NCBI RefSeq assembly: GCF_039538145.1
Contig: NZ_BAABBV010000002.1
Location: forward strand, 62,001 to 126,000
Direction of reading: 5' to 3'
Length of the DNA: 64,000 nucleotides
From: Gryllotalpicola daejeonensis
Lineage (GTDB): Bacteria; Actinomycetota; Actinomycetes; Actinomycetales; Microbacteriaceae
The notes under the pieces were generated by a model. That model ran no database searches. It had not been told where the DNA came from and saw nothing but the letters and a program-made list of their open reading frames with translations. Positions 26,268 through 35,147 of this stretch are shown here, in pieces. The position numbers and the translations under genes were made by a program. How positions within the stretch are numbered: the first letter of the stretch is position 1; every line of letters begins with the position of its first letter.

Positions 26268-28433
26268 TCAGTCGAGCGCGTCGCGCAGCAGGGAGACCAG
26301 CGCGTCGAGCTGAACGGATGCCTCTGAGCCCGGCTCGACGTCGATGCCGTCGAGCGCCCGCAGCGCGAGGCCCTGCTTGGCGTCGATGAGCTCGGCGATC
26401 TTCGAGTCGATCGTCTGCGCGGCGATGATGCGCCACGCGGTGACCGGCTCCTCCTGGCCGATGCGGTGCACGCGGTCGATCGCCTGGGTCTGCTCGGCCG
26501 AGGTCCACGACAGCTCGGCGAGAACCACGTTGGACGACACTTGCAGGTTGATGCCGACTCCTGCGGCGGTGAGAGAGCAGACGACGACCGAGACCTCAGG
26601 GTCGTTCTGGAACGCGTCGATCGACTTCTGACGCTCGATGGCGCTCTGGTCGCCGCGGATCGACACCGCCTTCAGCTCGCGCGCCGCGAACAGTGCCTCC
26701 GCCTGGTCCATGACGTCGATGTGCTTGGCGAAGAAGACGACCTTGCCGGTCGAGCGGGCGAGCTGCGCCGCGTAGTCGGCCGCGAGGCCGGCCTTCGCCT
26801 GGCCGATGCGGCGCACCATCGTGAAGACGTTCTCGCCGGACTTGGCGTTCTTCGACTCCTCGAGCTCGGCGTGGGCGACGACCCTGATGAGGTGCTCGCG
26901 CCGGGCATCCGTGCCGCCTTCGACGTTCTCGCCCACGCCTGCGGCCAGCGCGCGCTGGTAGCGCGACACGAGGCGGCCGGCCAGCTCGCGCTCTGCGGCC
27001 TTGATCGAGCGCCCCAGCTCGTCATCGAGTTCGACGGGCATGTCGACGATGCGGCGAGAGGGCAGGTCTGCGGCGACGTCGATCTTGCGGCGGCGCACGA
27101 TGCCGAGATCGATGACCGTCTCGCGCGCCTCCGGGTAGAACTCGTGGTCGGCGGGCGTGAGACCGGTCTCTTCGAGGCGGTCCATCAGCTCGCGCGTCGG
27201 CTTGGTGCCGTCGATCCAGCCGAGGAACTGCCAGATCGCCCGGAAGTCGTCGATGTCGTTGATCAGCGGGGTGCCGGTGAGCGCGATGAGCAGCGGCTCG
27301 CCGCCCGGGGCCGTCTTGCGGATCGTGTCGGCGAGGGCGAGCACGTGCTGCGAGCGCTGCGAGTGGAGGTTCTTGATGAAGTGCGCCTCGTCGACGACCA
27401 TGCCCTTGAAGCCCATCTGGGCGATCCACGACAGGTGGCGGTCGAGCACCTCGTAGTTGACGATCACGATGTCGGCGAATGCGTCGAGGCCGGCGCCGTC
27501 ACCGTGGATCACGGTGGCGCGGCGCTGCGGCGTCCACCGCTCGACCTCGCGCTGCCAGTTCATCTTGACGACGTTGGGCACGACGACGAGAAGCGGGTAT
27601 GCATCGGCGACGGATGCCGCCAGCAGAGACTGCGCGGTCTTTCCCAGGCCGGGCTCGTCGGCGAGCAGGAAGGTGCGGTGCCCGAGGCGTGCTGACTCGA
27701 CGAACTGCGCCTGGTGGTGCATGAGCTCCATACCGGGAGGCGCGTAGCGGTCGATCTTCGGGGCGGGCGGCAGCTCCATACTGGCGATGCGGCCGCCGGC
27801 GCCCTGCTCGAACGACTTGAACAGCGGTCCGAGCAGCTCCCACGAGTCGAGGCGGCGCCGCGGGGCCGGCCGGGCCTGCTCGGCGTAGCGCGAGAAGTCC
27901 GGCGCGAGGAACGGGTTCGACAGCTGACGCGCCTTCACCGACTGCGGGATGACCTGCTTCTCGGCGAGCTCGGCAGACAGCACAGGCTTGTTGTCGAGCA
28001 CCTTGGGCTCTTCGACGACGATGATCAGGTCGTCGGGGCTGAGGGCCGTTCCCGACTCGAGCAGCCAGTCGCGGCGCATCTTCTGTGCGGCGGCCGATGG
28101 CGAGGCATCCGTCTCGAGGAGCTGGATGAGGCTCGTGTCGCGGGCCGCGGTCTTGGCGAGGATCTGCGCGATGCCGTCGAGCCGCTTCAGCTGCTCTGCG
28201 CGCTGCGCCTCGCTGAGCTCCGGGTCGGACTTCGCTCGGGCGCGCTCTTCGCGCATCAGCAGGGCGATGACCTGGAACTTGGTGCGGTTGGTCGGCCCGA
28301 GCTTCTTCCCGCCCTGGGCCTTTGCTTCGACCTCGCGCACGCGGCGCGCGAGGACGGGGATGAGGCCGTCATTGTTCTGATGACGACGCCCGGAGCGCCG
28401 CTGCTGTGCGACGCGCTCTCCGGTCTGGGACAT
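26268..28433 (-). CDS. SNF2-family DEAD/DEAH helicase
   Basis: 721 residues from the ATG at 28433. A 200-residue basic N-terminal region precedes the SNF2 ATPase: Walker A LADEPGLGKTAQSLLA, Walker B VVDEAHFIKN, then LTGTPLIND, and C-terminal motifs VVFFAKHIDVM, VSVVVCSLTAAGVGINLQ and QAIDRVHRIGQ. It should be an ATP-driven DNA translocase. No methylase or nuclease neighbour suggests a restriction or defence complex, so it may be a housekeeping SNF2 protein. Some 200 bp upstream carry no gene. Confidence 0.9.
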   Translation of the reverse strand: MSQTGERVAQQRRSGRRHQNNDGLIPVLARRVREVEAKAQGGKKLGPTNRTKFQVIALLMREERARAKSDPELSEAQRAEQLKRLDGIAQILAKTAARDTSLIQLLETDASPSAAAQKMRRDWLLESGTALSPDDLIIVVEEPKVLDNKPVLSAELAEKQVIPQSVKARQLSNPFLAPDFSRYAEQARPAPRRRLDSWELLGPLFKSFEQGAGGRIASMELPPAPKIDRYAPPGMELMHHQAQFVESARLGHRTFLLADEPGLGKTAQSLLAASVADAYPLLVVVPNVVKMNWQREVERWTPQRRATVIHGDGAGLDAFADIVIVNYEVLDRHLSWIAQMGFKGMVVDEAHFIKNLHSQRSQHVLALADTIRKTAPGGEPLLIALTGTPLINDIDDFRAIWQFLGWIDGTKPTRELMDRLEETGLTPADHEFYPEARETVIDLGIVRRRKIDVAADLPSRRIVDMPVELDDELGRSIKAAERELAGRLVSRYQRALAAGVGENVEGGTDARREHLIRVVAHAELEESKNAKSGENVFTMVRRIGQAKAGLAADYAAQLARSTGKVVFFAKHIDVMDQAEALFAARELKAVSIRGDQSAIERQKSIDAFQNDPEVSVVVCSLTAAGVGINLQVSSNVVLAELSWTSAEQTQAIDRVHRIGQEEPVTAWRIIAAQTIDSKIAELIDAKQGLALRALDGIDVEPGSEASVQLDALVSLLRDALD

Positions 28434-28633
28434 GTGCCTCCACGAACGATCTGCGGGCCGACCGGGAGGACCCCGGGGATTCACCCGATGTGCTGGACGG
28501 ATTCCGGGGCCGAGGCACGAACGAGCAGCGAGAGCCTCTCGGGCCGCGGCGGAACGGGAATCCGCGCGACTCCTATCCTACCTCAGTCGGGCGAAGCCCA
28601 CCGGCACCGCCTGCCGCGACGGGCAGCCGCGCA

Positions 28634-28969
28634 TCACGACGACGGCGTGACTCTGATGACCACGCCGGCTGCGATGAAGGTCGCGGCGCCGGCGATGCTC
28701 AACCCCTGGAACGCGATGTTCGGAAGCGGCAGCGGGAAGACCGGGTTCCAGATCACGACGATGGCCGCCATCGCGGGAACGAACCACCATTGCTTCCCCT
28801 GAATCGCGAACCAGCCGATGATGGCCGCGAGAATCGCCGCGGGGTATTCGATCCAGGTGTAGTTCTTGGTGCCGATGAGCGCGAGCCCGGCCATCAGCAC
28901 GATGGCCCCGAGGAAGCCGGGTGCAAGTGCGAGGCGGGCGGGCTGGGGTGCGTTCGTCGGGCGTGCCAT
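28634..28969 (-). CDS. Small membrane protein (four helices, DUF6804-like)
   Basis: 111 residues with four hydrophobic helices and short polar ends (first helix LAPGFLGAIVLMAGLALIG; last AFQGLSIAGAATFIAAGVVI). The layout resembles small actinobacterial membrane proteins of the DUF6804 type. No catalytic motif is visible. It lies on the same strand as the SNF2 gene but 200 bp upstream, so it is probably a separate unit. Confidence 0.72.
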   Translation of the reverse strand: MARPTNAPQPARLALAPGFLGAIVLMAGLALIGTKNYTWIEYPAAILAAIIGWFAIQGKQWWFVPAMAAIVVIWNPVFPLPLPNIAFQGLSIAGAATFIAAGVVIRVTPSS

Positions 28970-29041
28970 GGCGAGGGAAGCCTATCGGGTGAGGCCTCCG
29001 GCTCAGCTGGGCGCGCAGCGGCGACGAACGCACCCGATCGC

Positions 29042-29482
29042 TCACGCGTACGAGACGTGCTCGCCCTTGCGCAGCAGGAAGGCGGCGGGCTCTCCACCGA
29101 GGTCGGAGCGCACGGTGAGTGCCGAGCGCTGGGCGAGCAGCGCGAAGTCCTTCTCATCGAGGCGCGACATCGGAACCCGGCGCAGCTCGGCGTCGGCGGC
29201 GATGCCGCACACGGCGAACACCACGTCGGGAAGCTCGTCGGCGGCGTCTGCACTGTCGAGGTAGACGATGGGGGCGCCGCTGTGGTCGAGCGGAAGAACG
29301 CTCAGCAGGGCGGCGGTGGCCGCTTCAGTCGAGACGCCCGTCAGATCGATCACGGTGTGGTCCGGGCCGCTGCGCGGTGTGCTGATCGGGCCGGCCGTGA
29401 GCGTCAGCCACTGGCCGGGCTCCATCTCGTCGAGGACGGATAGCAGTGCGCCAGACAGGATCGGGTCGAGGTTCTTGAGCAC
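29042..29482 (-). CDS. RbsD/FucU-like protein lacking the catalytic His
   Basis: 146 residues. The start MLKNLDPILSGALLSVLDEM and the end AFLLRKGEHVSYA match the RbsD/FucU sugar mutarotase/pyranase fold. In that family a Gly-His pair follows the first helix; here residues 21-24 are EPGQ, so the catalytic His is absent. It may bind a ligand without catalysing anomer exchange. No ribose or fucose genes are nearby. The family assignment is by pattern and is moderately sure. Confidence 0.62.
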   Translation of the reverse strand: MLKNLDPILSGALLSVLDEMEPGQWLTLTAGPISTPRSGPDHTVIDLTGVSTEAATAALLSVLPLDHSGAPIVYLDSADAADELPDVVFAVCGIAADAELRRVPMSRLDEKDFALLAQRSALTVRSDLGGEPAAFLLRKGEHVSYA

Positions 29483-29566
29483 GACGTGCCTCTTTCAAAA
29501 AGTCGTAGAACTGACTCTCCTCAACCCCGCTACGCACGCTACTGGCAAGACCGCCGCCGGAGTATT

Positions 29567-29580
29567 CCCCCATGCGGGGG
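29567..29580 (-). terminator. Possible hairpin between the SGNH and RbsD-like genes
   Basis: CCCCC and GGGGG pair around ATGC, about 90 bp after the SGNH gene stop in its direction of transcription, followed by AT-rich bases. It is weak as a terminator because the distance is long and no U run follows. Confidence 0.3.
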
Positions 29581-29668
29581 CTAAGACGGCGTGTCGTCGC
29601 ATCCTGGCGCCCGACGTCCACTAAAGGCGCTCACCTGAAGCGCGCAGGAAACGTCGACGCGGCTTGGA

Positions 29669-30187
29669 TCAGGCGCCCAGGGCCGGCTTGAGCGCAGCGA
29701 ACCAGGCCCGATAGCCGGCATCCGTCAGATGCAGCCCGTCCGTTGTGAACTCGGGCTTCAGCCCGCCGTTCTCGTCTGCGAGAGCCGGCCACAGGTTCAC
29801 ATAGCTGCATGAGACGCTCGGCACGTACCGCTCGAGCTGCTCATTGACGGTGCGCACGACATGCGCGTACTCGGGCTGGCGCGGCAGGATGCTCTGCATC
29901 ACGATCGCCGCGTCGGGAAGCTTCTGACGCAGGGTCGAGAGAATCGCCTGGATGTTCTCGACGACCTCTTCGAGCGGAAGGCGCCACGCGAAATCGTTCG
30001 TGCCGATCTCAACGACGACGGTCGACGGGCCGGCCGCGACCACCTCGTCGAGCCGCTCGAGCAGATCGTGCGTGGTGTTGCCGCCGACGCCGAAGTTGAT
30101 GACGCTCTGGTCTGGCAGCAGCGCCTGCCAGTCGCCATGCTCGGTCAGGCTGTCGCCGACGAATGCCGTCACGGTCCCTGCGGTCAT
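29669..30187 (-). CDS. SGNH/GDSL-family hydrolase
   Basis: 172 residues. Block I is FVGDSLTEHGDW (nucleophile Ser), block II INFGVGGNTTHDL (Gly), block III EIGTNDF (Asn) and block V TDGLHLTDAGY (Asp and His). No signal peptide. It should be a small cytoplasmic esterase or acyl hydrolase. The AGGAGG element lies 2 bases before a first ATG (30193) but 8 bases before the second (30187), so I take the second. Confidence 0.88.
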   Translation of the reverse strand: MTAGTVTAFVGDSLTEHGDWQALLPDQSVINFGVGGNTTHDLLERLDEVVAAGPSTVVVEIGTNDFAWRLPLEEVVENIQAILSTLRQKLPDAAIVMQSILPRQPEYAHVVRTVNEQLERYVPSVSCSYVNLWPALADENGGLKPEFTTDGLHLTDAGYRAWFAALKPALGA

Positions 30188-30254
30188 ATCCATGGCCTCC
30201 TCGTGTTCCTAAGTTAGCGAACTACCCGGGTGCGCGAGGGGCGGAACGCGCCCG

Positions 30255-31103
30255 TCAGTGCACGAGTGTGCGGCCCATGATGGCGCTGCTGAGCGCCTCA
30301 ACCGGTTCAGCTGCCGAGTGCGGGTTCGAGATGAGGGTGAAGTCGACGTCGCCGACCTCTGGGAGCGCGAGCCGGTTGCTCACCTTGACGAGGTCGCCGG
30401 GGATCAGGGTGCGTGGGAACACCGCGACCCCGAGGCCGGCCCTGACTGCCGAGAGCACGCCGTTGACCTCGCGGGTGTTGCAGGTGATGCGCCACGTGCG
30501 CCCCGCTCCTTCGAGCGCGTCGATCGCCATCCGCCTGCTCATCGACTGCTCCTGATACGAGACGAGAGGAACGGGCTCATCGGGCGCGAGCTGGATGCCG
30601 TCGAGGCCCATCCACACCATCTGGTCGGTGCTGACCCTCGTGCCCTCGCCGAGGCCGGGCGCCTGCTTGATGAAGATCAGGTCGAGCTGGCCGGAGCTGA
30701 GGCGCCGGTGCAGGCTTCCGGACTGCCCCACCGTGAGCTCGAGGTTGAGCTGGGGATGCAACGCGCGGAAGTCCCTGAGGATGCGGGGCAGCTGCGTCAT
30801 CGTGAAGTCGTCGGCGGCGCCGAAACGCAGGCGGCCCCGCATGGCCTTTCCGCTGAAGTAGCTCTCGGCGGACGCATGTGCCGCGAGGATGCCTCGCGCG
30901 AAGCCCGCCATCGCGTCGCCGTTGTCGGTCAGCCGCACCTGCCGGGTGTCCCGGTCGACGAGGATGCGCCCCGCCTGCGTCTCAAGGCGGCGCACATGCT
31001 GGCTCACGGTCGGCTGGCTGAGCTGCAGCCGCTGGGCGGCACGGGTGAAGCTGCCCGTCTCGGCGACGGCGAGGAAGCTGCGCAGCAGCACGGGGTCGAA
31101 CAT
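30255..31103 (-). CDS. LysR-family transcriptional regulator
   Basis: 282 residues from the ATG at 31103. The HTH is at residues 1-60 (LLRSFLAVAETGSFTRAAQRLQLSQPTVSQHVRRLE), followed by the periplasmic-binding-type effector domain (LRFGAADDFTMTQLPRIL onward). AAGGGTGG precedes the start. It is divergent from an MFS exporter gene, which it probably controls. The inducer is unknown. Confidence 0.9.
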   Translation of the reverse strand: MFDPVLLRSFLAVAETGSFTRAAQRLQLSQPTVSQHVRRLETQAGRILVDRDTRQVRLTDNGDAMAGFARGILAAHASAESYFSGKAMRGRLRFGAADDFTMTQLPRILRDFRALHPQLNLELTVGQSGSLHRRLSSGQLDLIFIKQAPGLGEGTRVSTDQMVWMGLDGIQLAPDEPVPLVSYQEQSMSRRMAIDALEGAGRTWRITCNTREVNGVLSAVRAGLGVAVFPRTLIPGDLVKVSNRLALPEVGDVDFTLISNPHSAAEPVEALSSAIMGRTLVH

Positions 31104-31200
31104 CGGCGCCACCCTTCGGCGAGGTATTGCGTTTCCCAATGGGAGTTATTGCCATCATTCCACGGATTTATCGAATCGATCCGAATAGCCTGGAAGGGCT
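31104..31200. promoter_or_regulatory. LysR/MFS divergent promoter region
   Basis: The 97 bp between the divergent starts are AT-richer than the genes. They hold two short dyads suited to LysR binding: TCCCA-A-TGGGA (31134-31144) and TCGA-A-TCGA (31171-31179). The former lies between flanking TATTGC and TTATTGCC. Which of them is the operator cannot be told. Confidence 0.5.
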
Positions 31201-32505
31201 GTGACTGCGACGCCTGCGAATCCCCCGACCGAGCCGATGATGGTGATGACCAGCCGGCCGCGCTGGCGAGACATGTTCGCGTCGCTGAAAGTGCCGAACT
31301 ATCGGCTGTATGCCTCGGGCCAGATCGTGTCGACGACTGCGCAGGGCATGCAGCGCATCGCCCAGGACTGGATCGTCCTGCAGCTGTCCGGCAACGTCGC
31401 CGACGTCGGCATCACGGTCGCGCTGCAGTTCGCGCCCATGCTCGTCTTCGGGCTCTATGGCGGCGTGATCGCCGACCGCTACCCGAAGCGGCGCATCCTG
31501 CAGGTCACGCAGACGATGATGGCGACGCTTGCCGCGACGATGGCGGTGCTCATCTTCACCGGCTCGATCCAGGTGTGGATGATCTGGTGCATCGCGCTTC
31601 TCGGCGGGTTCGCGACCCTGGTAGATAACCCGGCGCGGCAATCCTTCGTGTCCGAGGTCGTGGGGCCGGCGCTCCTGCGCAATGCGCTGAGCCTCAACTC
31701 CTCGACGTTCCAGCTCGGCGCGCTGATCGGGCCGGCCATCGGCGGCATCCTGCTCTCTGCCATCGGCGGGGGCTGGTCGTTCGGCGTGAACGCACTCGCC
31801 TGCCTCGGCACGGTGTTCGCACTCAGCCGGCTCGACCCGACGCAGCTGCTACCTGCGCCGAAGGCGCCGCGTCGCAAAGGCCAGTTGCGCGAGGGCCTCG
31901 AGTACGCCGCACGCAAGGACGAGATCCTGTTCACCCTCATCGTGCTGACCTCGGTCGCGCTGTTCGTCTACACGATGCCGGTGCTGCTCACCGCGTTCGC
32001 CGACCACGTCTACCGCGTCGGCTCGTCGGGCTACGGCATCTTCAATGCGCTCGTGGCGCTGGGGGCGCTGAGCGGCGCGCTGCTCTCCAACCTGCGGGCG
32101 ACCGTCAGCCTGCGCACCGTGATCACCGGCGCCATCGTGCTCGGGTTCGTGCAGGCGCTTGCCGGTCTCGCGCCGCAGATCGCGATCTTCGGCGTGCTTC
32201 TCGTGGGCGCCGGGATGTCTCAGCTGCTGTACTTCATCGCCTCGAACTCGCTCGTGCAGATGTCCACGAACATCGCGATTCGCGGACGGGTGATGGGCGT
32301 CTTCGTCCTCATCCAGCTCGGTGGGCAATCGATCGGCGGCCCCCTCATGGGCTGGATCGTCGACCACTACGGACCGCACGTCGGCATGGCCGTCTCGGGC
32401 ATCATGCCCCTGCTGACCGCGCTCGTCGCCGGCACGGTGCTGGTCAAGCGCCGCGGCCAGACGGTGTCCGGCGTCGCGAGGCGGCTCGTTCAGCGGCACG
32501 CCTGA
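31201..32505 (+). CDS. MFS transporter, EntS-like (MFS_3)
   Basis: 434 residues with 12 hydrophobic helices. RLYASGQIVSTTAQGMQRIAQDW and GGVIADRYPKRR (the loop 2-3 MFS motif) and VDNPARQSFVSEVVG mark the EntS/DHA3 branch of exporters. GGAAGGG at 31192-31198 supports the GTG start. It is divergent from a LysR regulator, which suggests substrate-induced efflux. Substrate unknown. Confidence 0.88.
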   Translation: MTATPANPPTEPMMVMTSRPRWRDMFASLKVPNYRLYASGQIVSTTAQGMQRIAQDWIVLQLSGNVADVGITVALQFAPMLVFGLYGGVIADRYPKRRILQVTQTMMATLAATMAVLIFTGSIQVWMIWCIALLGGFATLVDNPARQSFVSEVVGPALLRNALSLNSSTFQLGALIGPAIGGILLSAIGGGWSFGVNALACLGTVFALSRLDPTQLLPAPKAPRRKGQLREGLEYAARKDEILFTLIVLTSVALFVYTMPVLLTAFADHVYRVGSSGYGIFNALVALGALSGALLSNLRATVSLRTVITGAIVLGFVQALAGLAPQIAIFGVLLVGAGMSQLLYFIASNSLVQMSTNIAIRGRVMGVFVLIQLGGQSIGGPLMGWIVDHYGPHVGMAVSGIMPLLTALVAGTVLVKRRGQTVSGVARRLVQRHA

Positions 32506-32549
32506 CCCGGCGCACAATCACGCCTTCGAGCGCCAATAGGCTGAGAGGC

Positions 32550-33491
32550 ATGCCCGATTCCGTCGTCCTCGCCGTCGACTTCGGCGGCACCAAGGTCGAG
32601 GCCGCGCTCGTGCGCCCCGACGGCTCCCTCGTCGCAGGCTCGCGCAGCCGCGCCGCCACCGGCCGCTCCGCCGAGGTGCCGCAGCTCGAGGCATCCGTCG
32701 CCCAGGTGATCGACCACGCACTCGCGTCACTCGCCGGCGCCGAGTTGATCGGCGCGGGCGTCGCGTGCGCCGGCCCGATCGACCGCGCAGCCGGCGCGAT
32801 CTCGCCGCTCAACGTGCCGTCGTGGCGCGGCTACCCGATGCGAGCGCTCGTGCAGCGCGTACTGGCGGGCGCCGGGCACGAAGCCCCGGTCGTGCTCGAG
32901 ATGGACGGCGTCGCGATCGTGCTCGCCGAGCACTGGGTCGGGGCGGCGCAGGGCGCTCAGAACGTCATGGGCATGGTGATCTCGACGGGCGTCGGCGGCG
33001 GTCTCATCAGCCACGGGCAGGTCATCGTCGGCAAGACCGGTAACGCAGGCCACATCGGCCACATCGAAGTGGCCGGCATCGACGGCGAGAACACGTTCGG
33101 GAACCCGCACGTGCTCGAGGCGATCGCGAGCGGGCCGCACACGGTCGCCTTCGCACGCCGGAACGGGTTCGAGGGCACGACCGGCGAGGAGCTCGCCGCG
33201 GCCTACGCGGCGGGCGACCCGGTCGCCCGCGCCGCCATCGAGCGCACCGGGCGCGCGGTCGGCCAGGCGATCGCGAGCGCGACGGCCCTGCTCGACCTCG
33301 AGGTCGTCGCGATCGGCGGCGGCTTCTCGCAGGCCACGCCCGACCTGTTCGACTTCATCCGTGCGCAGATCGCGACGCACCACTTCGACTTCGTGCGCAA
33401 GGTGAAGGTCGTGCCGTCGGGACTCTCGGGCGAGGGCCCGCTCATCGGCGCCGCCGCGCTGATCTACCGCGCCGACCAGATCCCGGCATAG
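32550..33491 (+). CDS. ROK-family protein without the zinc motif
   Basis: 313 residues. The phosphate-1 loop is AVDFGGTKVEAALV and the second half has MGMVISTGVGGGLI and AIGGGFSQATPD of sugar kinases. The ROK zinc site (CxCGxxGCxE) is replaced by GENTFGNPHVLE with no Cys. There is no HTH, so it is either a divergent hexokinase-like enzyme or a sugar sensor. It sits downstream of the MFS gene by 44 bp. Confidence 0.82.
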   Translation: MPDSVVLAVDFGGTKVEAALVRPDGSLVAGSRSRAATGRSAEVPQLEASVAQVIDHALASLAGAELIGAGVACAGPIDRAAGAISPLNVPSWRGYPMRALVQRVLAGAGHEAPVVLEMDGVAIVLAEHWVGAAQGAQNVMGMVISTGVGGGLISHGQVIVGKTGNAGHIGHIEVAGIDGENTFGNPHVLEAIASGPHTVAFARRNGFEGTTGEELAAAYAAGDPVARAAIERTGRAVGQAIASATALLDLEVVAIGGGFSQATPDLFDFIRAQIATHHFDFVRKVKVVPSGLSGEGPLIGAAALIYRADQIPA

Positions 33492-33505
33492 CCGCCGCTC
33501 GCTCA

Positions 33506-33579
33506 CGCGTGCGCCACTGGCTTCCGCATTCCGCCACTCGGATCCGAGTAGCGCACGGCGGAAGCCAGTGGCGCACGCG
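33506..33579. repeat. Long stem-loop with inner palindrome between convergent genes
   Basis: Perfect 22-bp arms at 33506-33527 and 33558-33579 (left begins CGCGTGCGCCACTGG) enclose 30 bp. The loop itself holds the 14-bp palindrome ACTCGGATCCGAGT (33536-33549). It lies between the ends of the ROK gene and ribF. It could terminate transcription from both sides, though it lacks U runs, or be a dispersed intergenic element. Confidence 0.85.
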
Positions 33580-33617
33580 AGGGGCAGGGAGCCCGGGCAG
33601 GGGCGCGGGCGGCGCCG

Positions 33618-34556
33618 TCAGCCAGCGATTCCGAGCAGGCGCCGCGCGACACGCACGTCGTCGGCGATCTGCTCGATGAGGGCCGGGATGCCCGTGAAGG
33701 CGGTCATTCCGCGGATGCGCGCCACGAACACGACCTCGACCTCGTGGTCGTAGAGGTCGATCGTCTCGTCGATGACATGCGCCTCGACCTGCTTCTGCGG
33801 TACGCCCTCGAAGGTCGGGTTGTTGCCGACCGAGATCGCGGCGGGGTGACGCACGCCCTGATCGATGAGCCATCCGGCGTAGATGCCGTCGGCGGGAATG
33901 AGCCCCTCGGACTGCGGTGAGAGGTTCGCCGTGGGGAAGCCCAGCTCGCGGCCGCGCTTCGCGCCGTGCACGACGAGCCCGCGCAGCATCGGCGCGCGCC
34001 CGAGCAGCCGCTCGGCCTGCTCGACCTCGCCGGCGGCGAGCAGCTGGCGAATGCGCGTCGACGAGACCCGCTCCCCCGCGGTGCCGACCACGTCATCGAT
34101 CAGCTCGACGGTGAATCCGTGCGCCTCACCCAGCGCACGCAGCTGCGCGACGTCACCCGCGTTGCCGCTTCCGAAGCGGAAGTCGCTGCCGACGAAGACG
34201 CGGCGCGCGCGCAGCGCCTTGACGAGGTACTCGGTCACGAAGCGGTCGGCCGGCACCGCCGCGAACGCCTCGTCGAAGCGCACGACCAGCGTCGCGTCGA
34301 CGCCGGTGCCGGCGAGCAGCTCGAGCTTCTGGTCGAGACTCGAGAGCGCGTCGGGGCAGCGCTCGGGGGCGACGACTTCGAGCGGATTCCTGTCGAAGGT
34401 GACCACGACAGAGACCACGCCGTCGTCCTTCGCCGCGGTGACGAGCCGGTCGATGACGGCGCGGTGGCCGGAGTGCACTCCGTCGAACTTGCCGATCGTG
34501 ACCGCGCTCGGCCCGAAATCGGGACCGATCTCGGCCTCTGAGTGGAAGACCCTCAC
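33618..34556 (-). CDS. ribF: Bifunctional riboflavin kinase/FMN adenylyltransferase
   Basis: 312 residues. The FAD synthetase domain has TIGKFDGVHSGH (nucleotidyltransferase HxGH-type) and SSTRIRQLLAAGEV. The C-terminal riboflavin kinase domain has GRELGFPTANLSP and GVRHPAAISVGNNPTF. It makes FMN then FAD. The GTG start at 34556 overlaps the stop of the upstream membrane protein gene (GTGA). It is the last gene of the TetR-truB operon. Confidence 0.95.
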   Translation of the reverse strand: MRVFHSEAEIGPDFGPSAVTIGKFDGVHSGHRAVIDRLVTAAKDDGVVSVVVTFDRNPLEVVAPERCPDALSSLDQKLELLAGTGVDATLVVRFDEAFAAVPADRFVTEYLVKALRARRVFVGSDFRFGSGNAGDVAQLRALGEAHGFTVELIDDVVGTAGERVSSTRIRQLLAAGEVEQAERLLGRAPMLRGLVVHGAKRGRELGFPTANLSPQSEGLIPADGIYAGWLIDQGVRHPAAISVGNNPTFEGVPQKQVEAHVIDETIDLYDHEVEVVFVARIRGMTAFTGIPALIEQIADDVRVARRLLGIAG

Positions 34557-35059
34557 GCCGCCGCCTTTCCGCTCTCGCGCCGCGCACGATCGGCGCGCAG
34601 CCCGACGGGGTGCGACCTGAGCCACCACATGCCCGCGAGCGGAAGCACAAGCGGCACGAACCAGTAGCCCTGGCCGAAGACCGTCCACACCGTCGCGGTG
34701 TCGCCGAAGGCGTTGCCGGAATCGGGCCCGAGCGCGTCGGGGAAGAAGGTGGTGATGGCACCGACGATCACGACGCCGGCGAACTCGATCGAGACCGTCA
34801 CCCACGCGACGCGATACCAGGCGCCGCGGTGCACGATCAGCGCGACCATCGCCAGCACGTAGACGAGGGCGGAGACACCCGAGATCGAGATCGCGATCGG
34901 CGCCTTCGCGAAGTGGTCGATGATCTGGAACGCGCTGCGCCCCACCGCCGCCATCACGAGCACCGCATAGACCGCGATGAGAACCGTCAGGGTGCCGGTG
35001 CCGACCAGGCGCGGCATAGCGGCCGAGAGCCTCTCGGTGACGGATTTGGACTCGGACAT
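34553..35059 (-). CDS. Four-helix membrane protein in the truB-ribF unit
   Basis: 168 residues from the ATG at 35059. About four hydrophobic helices (first VLIAVYAVLVMAAVG; third VTVSIEFAGVVIVGAITTFF) and basic ends. Similar unnamed membrane proteins lie next to ribF in other Microbacteriaceae (recollection, not checked). Its stop overlaps the ribF start, which argues for coupling. Function unknown. Confidence 0.78.
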   Translation of the reverse strand: MSESKSVTERLSAAMPRLVGTGTLTVLIAVYAVLVMAAVGRSAFQIIDHFAKAPIAISISGVSALVYVLAMVALIVHRGAWYRVAWVTVSIEFAGVVIVGAITTFFPDALGPDSGNAFGDTATVWTVFGQGYWFVPLVLPLAGMWWLRSHPVGLRADRARRESGKAAA

Positions 35060-35076
35060 CGCAGTCACGATTCTAG

Positions 35077-35120
35077 TTGGGCTTGTGGTTGCGCTCCGTT
35101 GGGCGTGTGGTTGCGCTCCG
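35077..35120. repeat. 22-bp tandem duplication
   Basis: Two adjoining 22-bp units (35077-35098 and 35099-35120) differ at one base (TTGGGCTTGTGG versus TTGGGCGTGTGG). They lie in the 133-bp gap between the two small membrane protein genes and are followed by CCGGCGC/GCGCCGG (35118-35124, 35142-35148). Confidence 0.8.
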
Positions 35121-35147
35121 GCGCCGGTGCTCGCTTCGCTCGCGCCG

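Noticed and set aside
26268..28433. Defence-system SNF2 helicase (DISARM or similar)
   Set aside because: No methylase, nuclease or phospholipase partner genes are adjacent.
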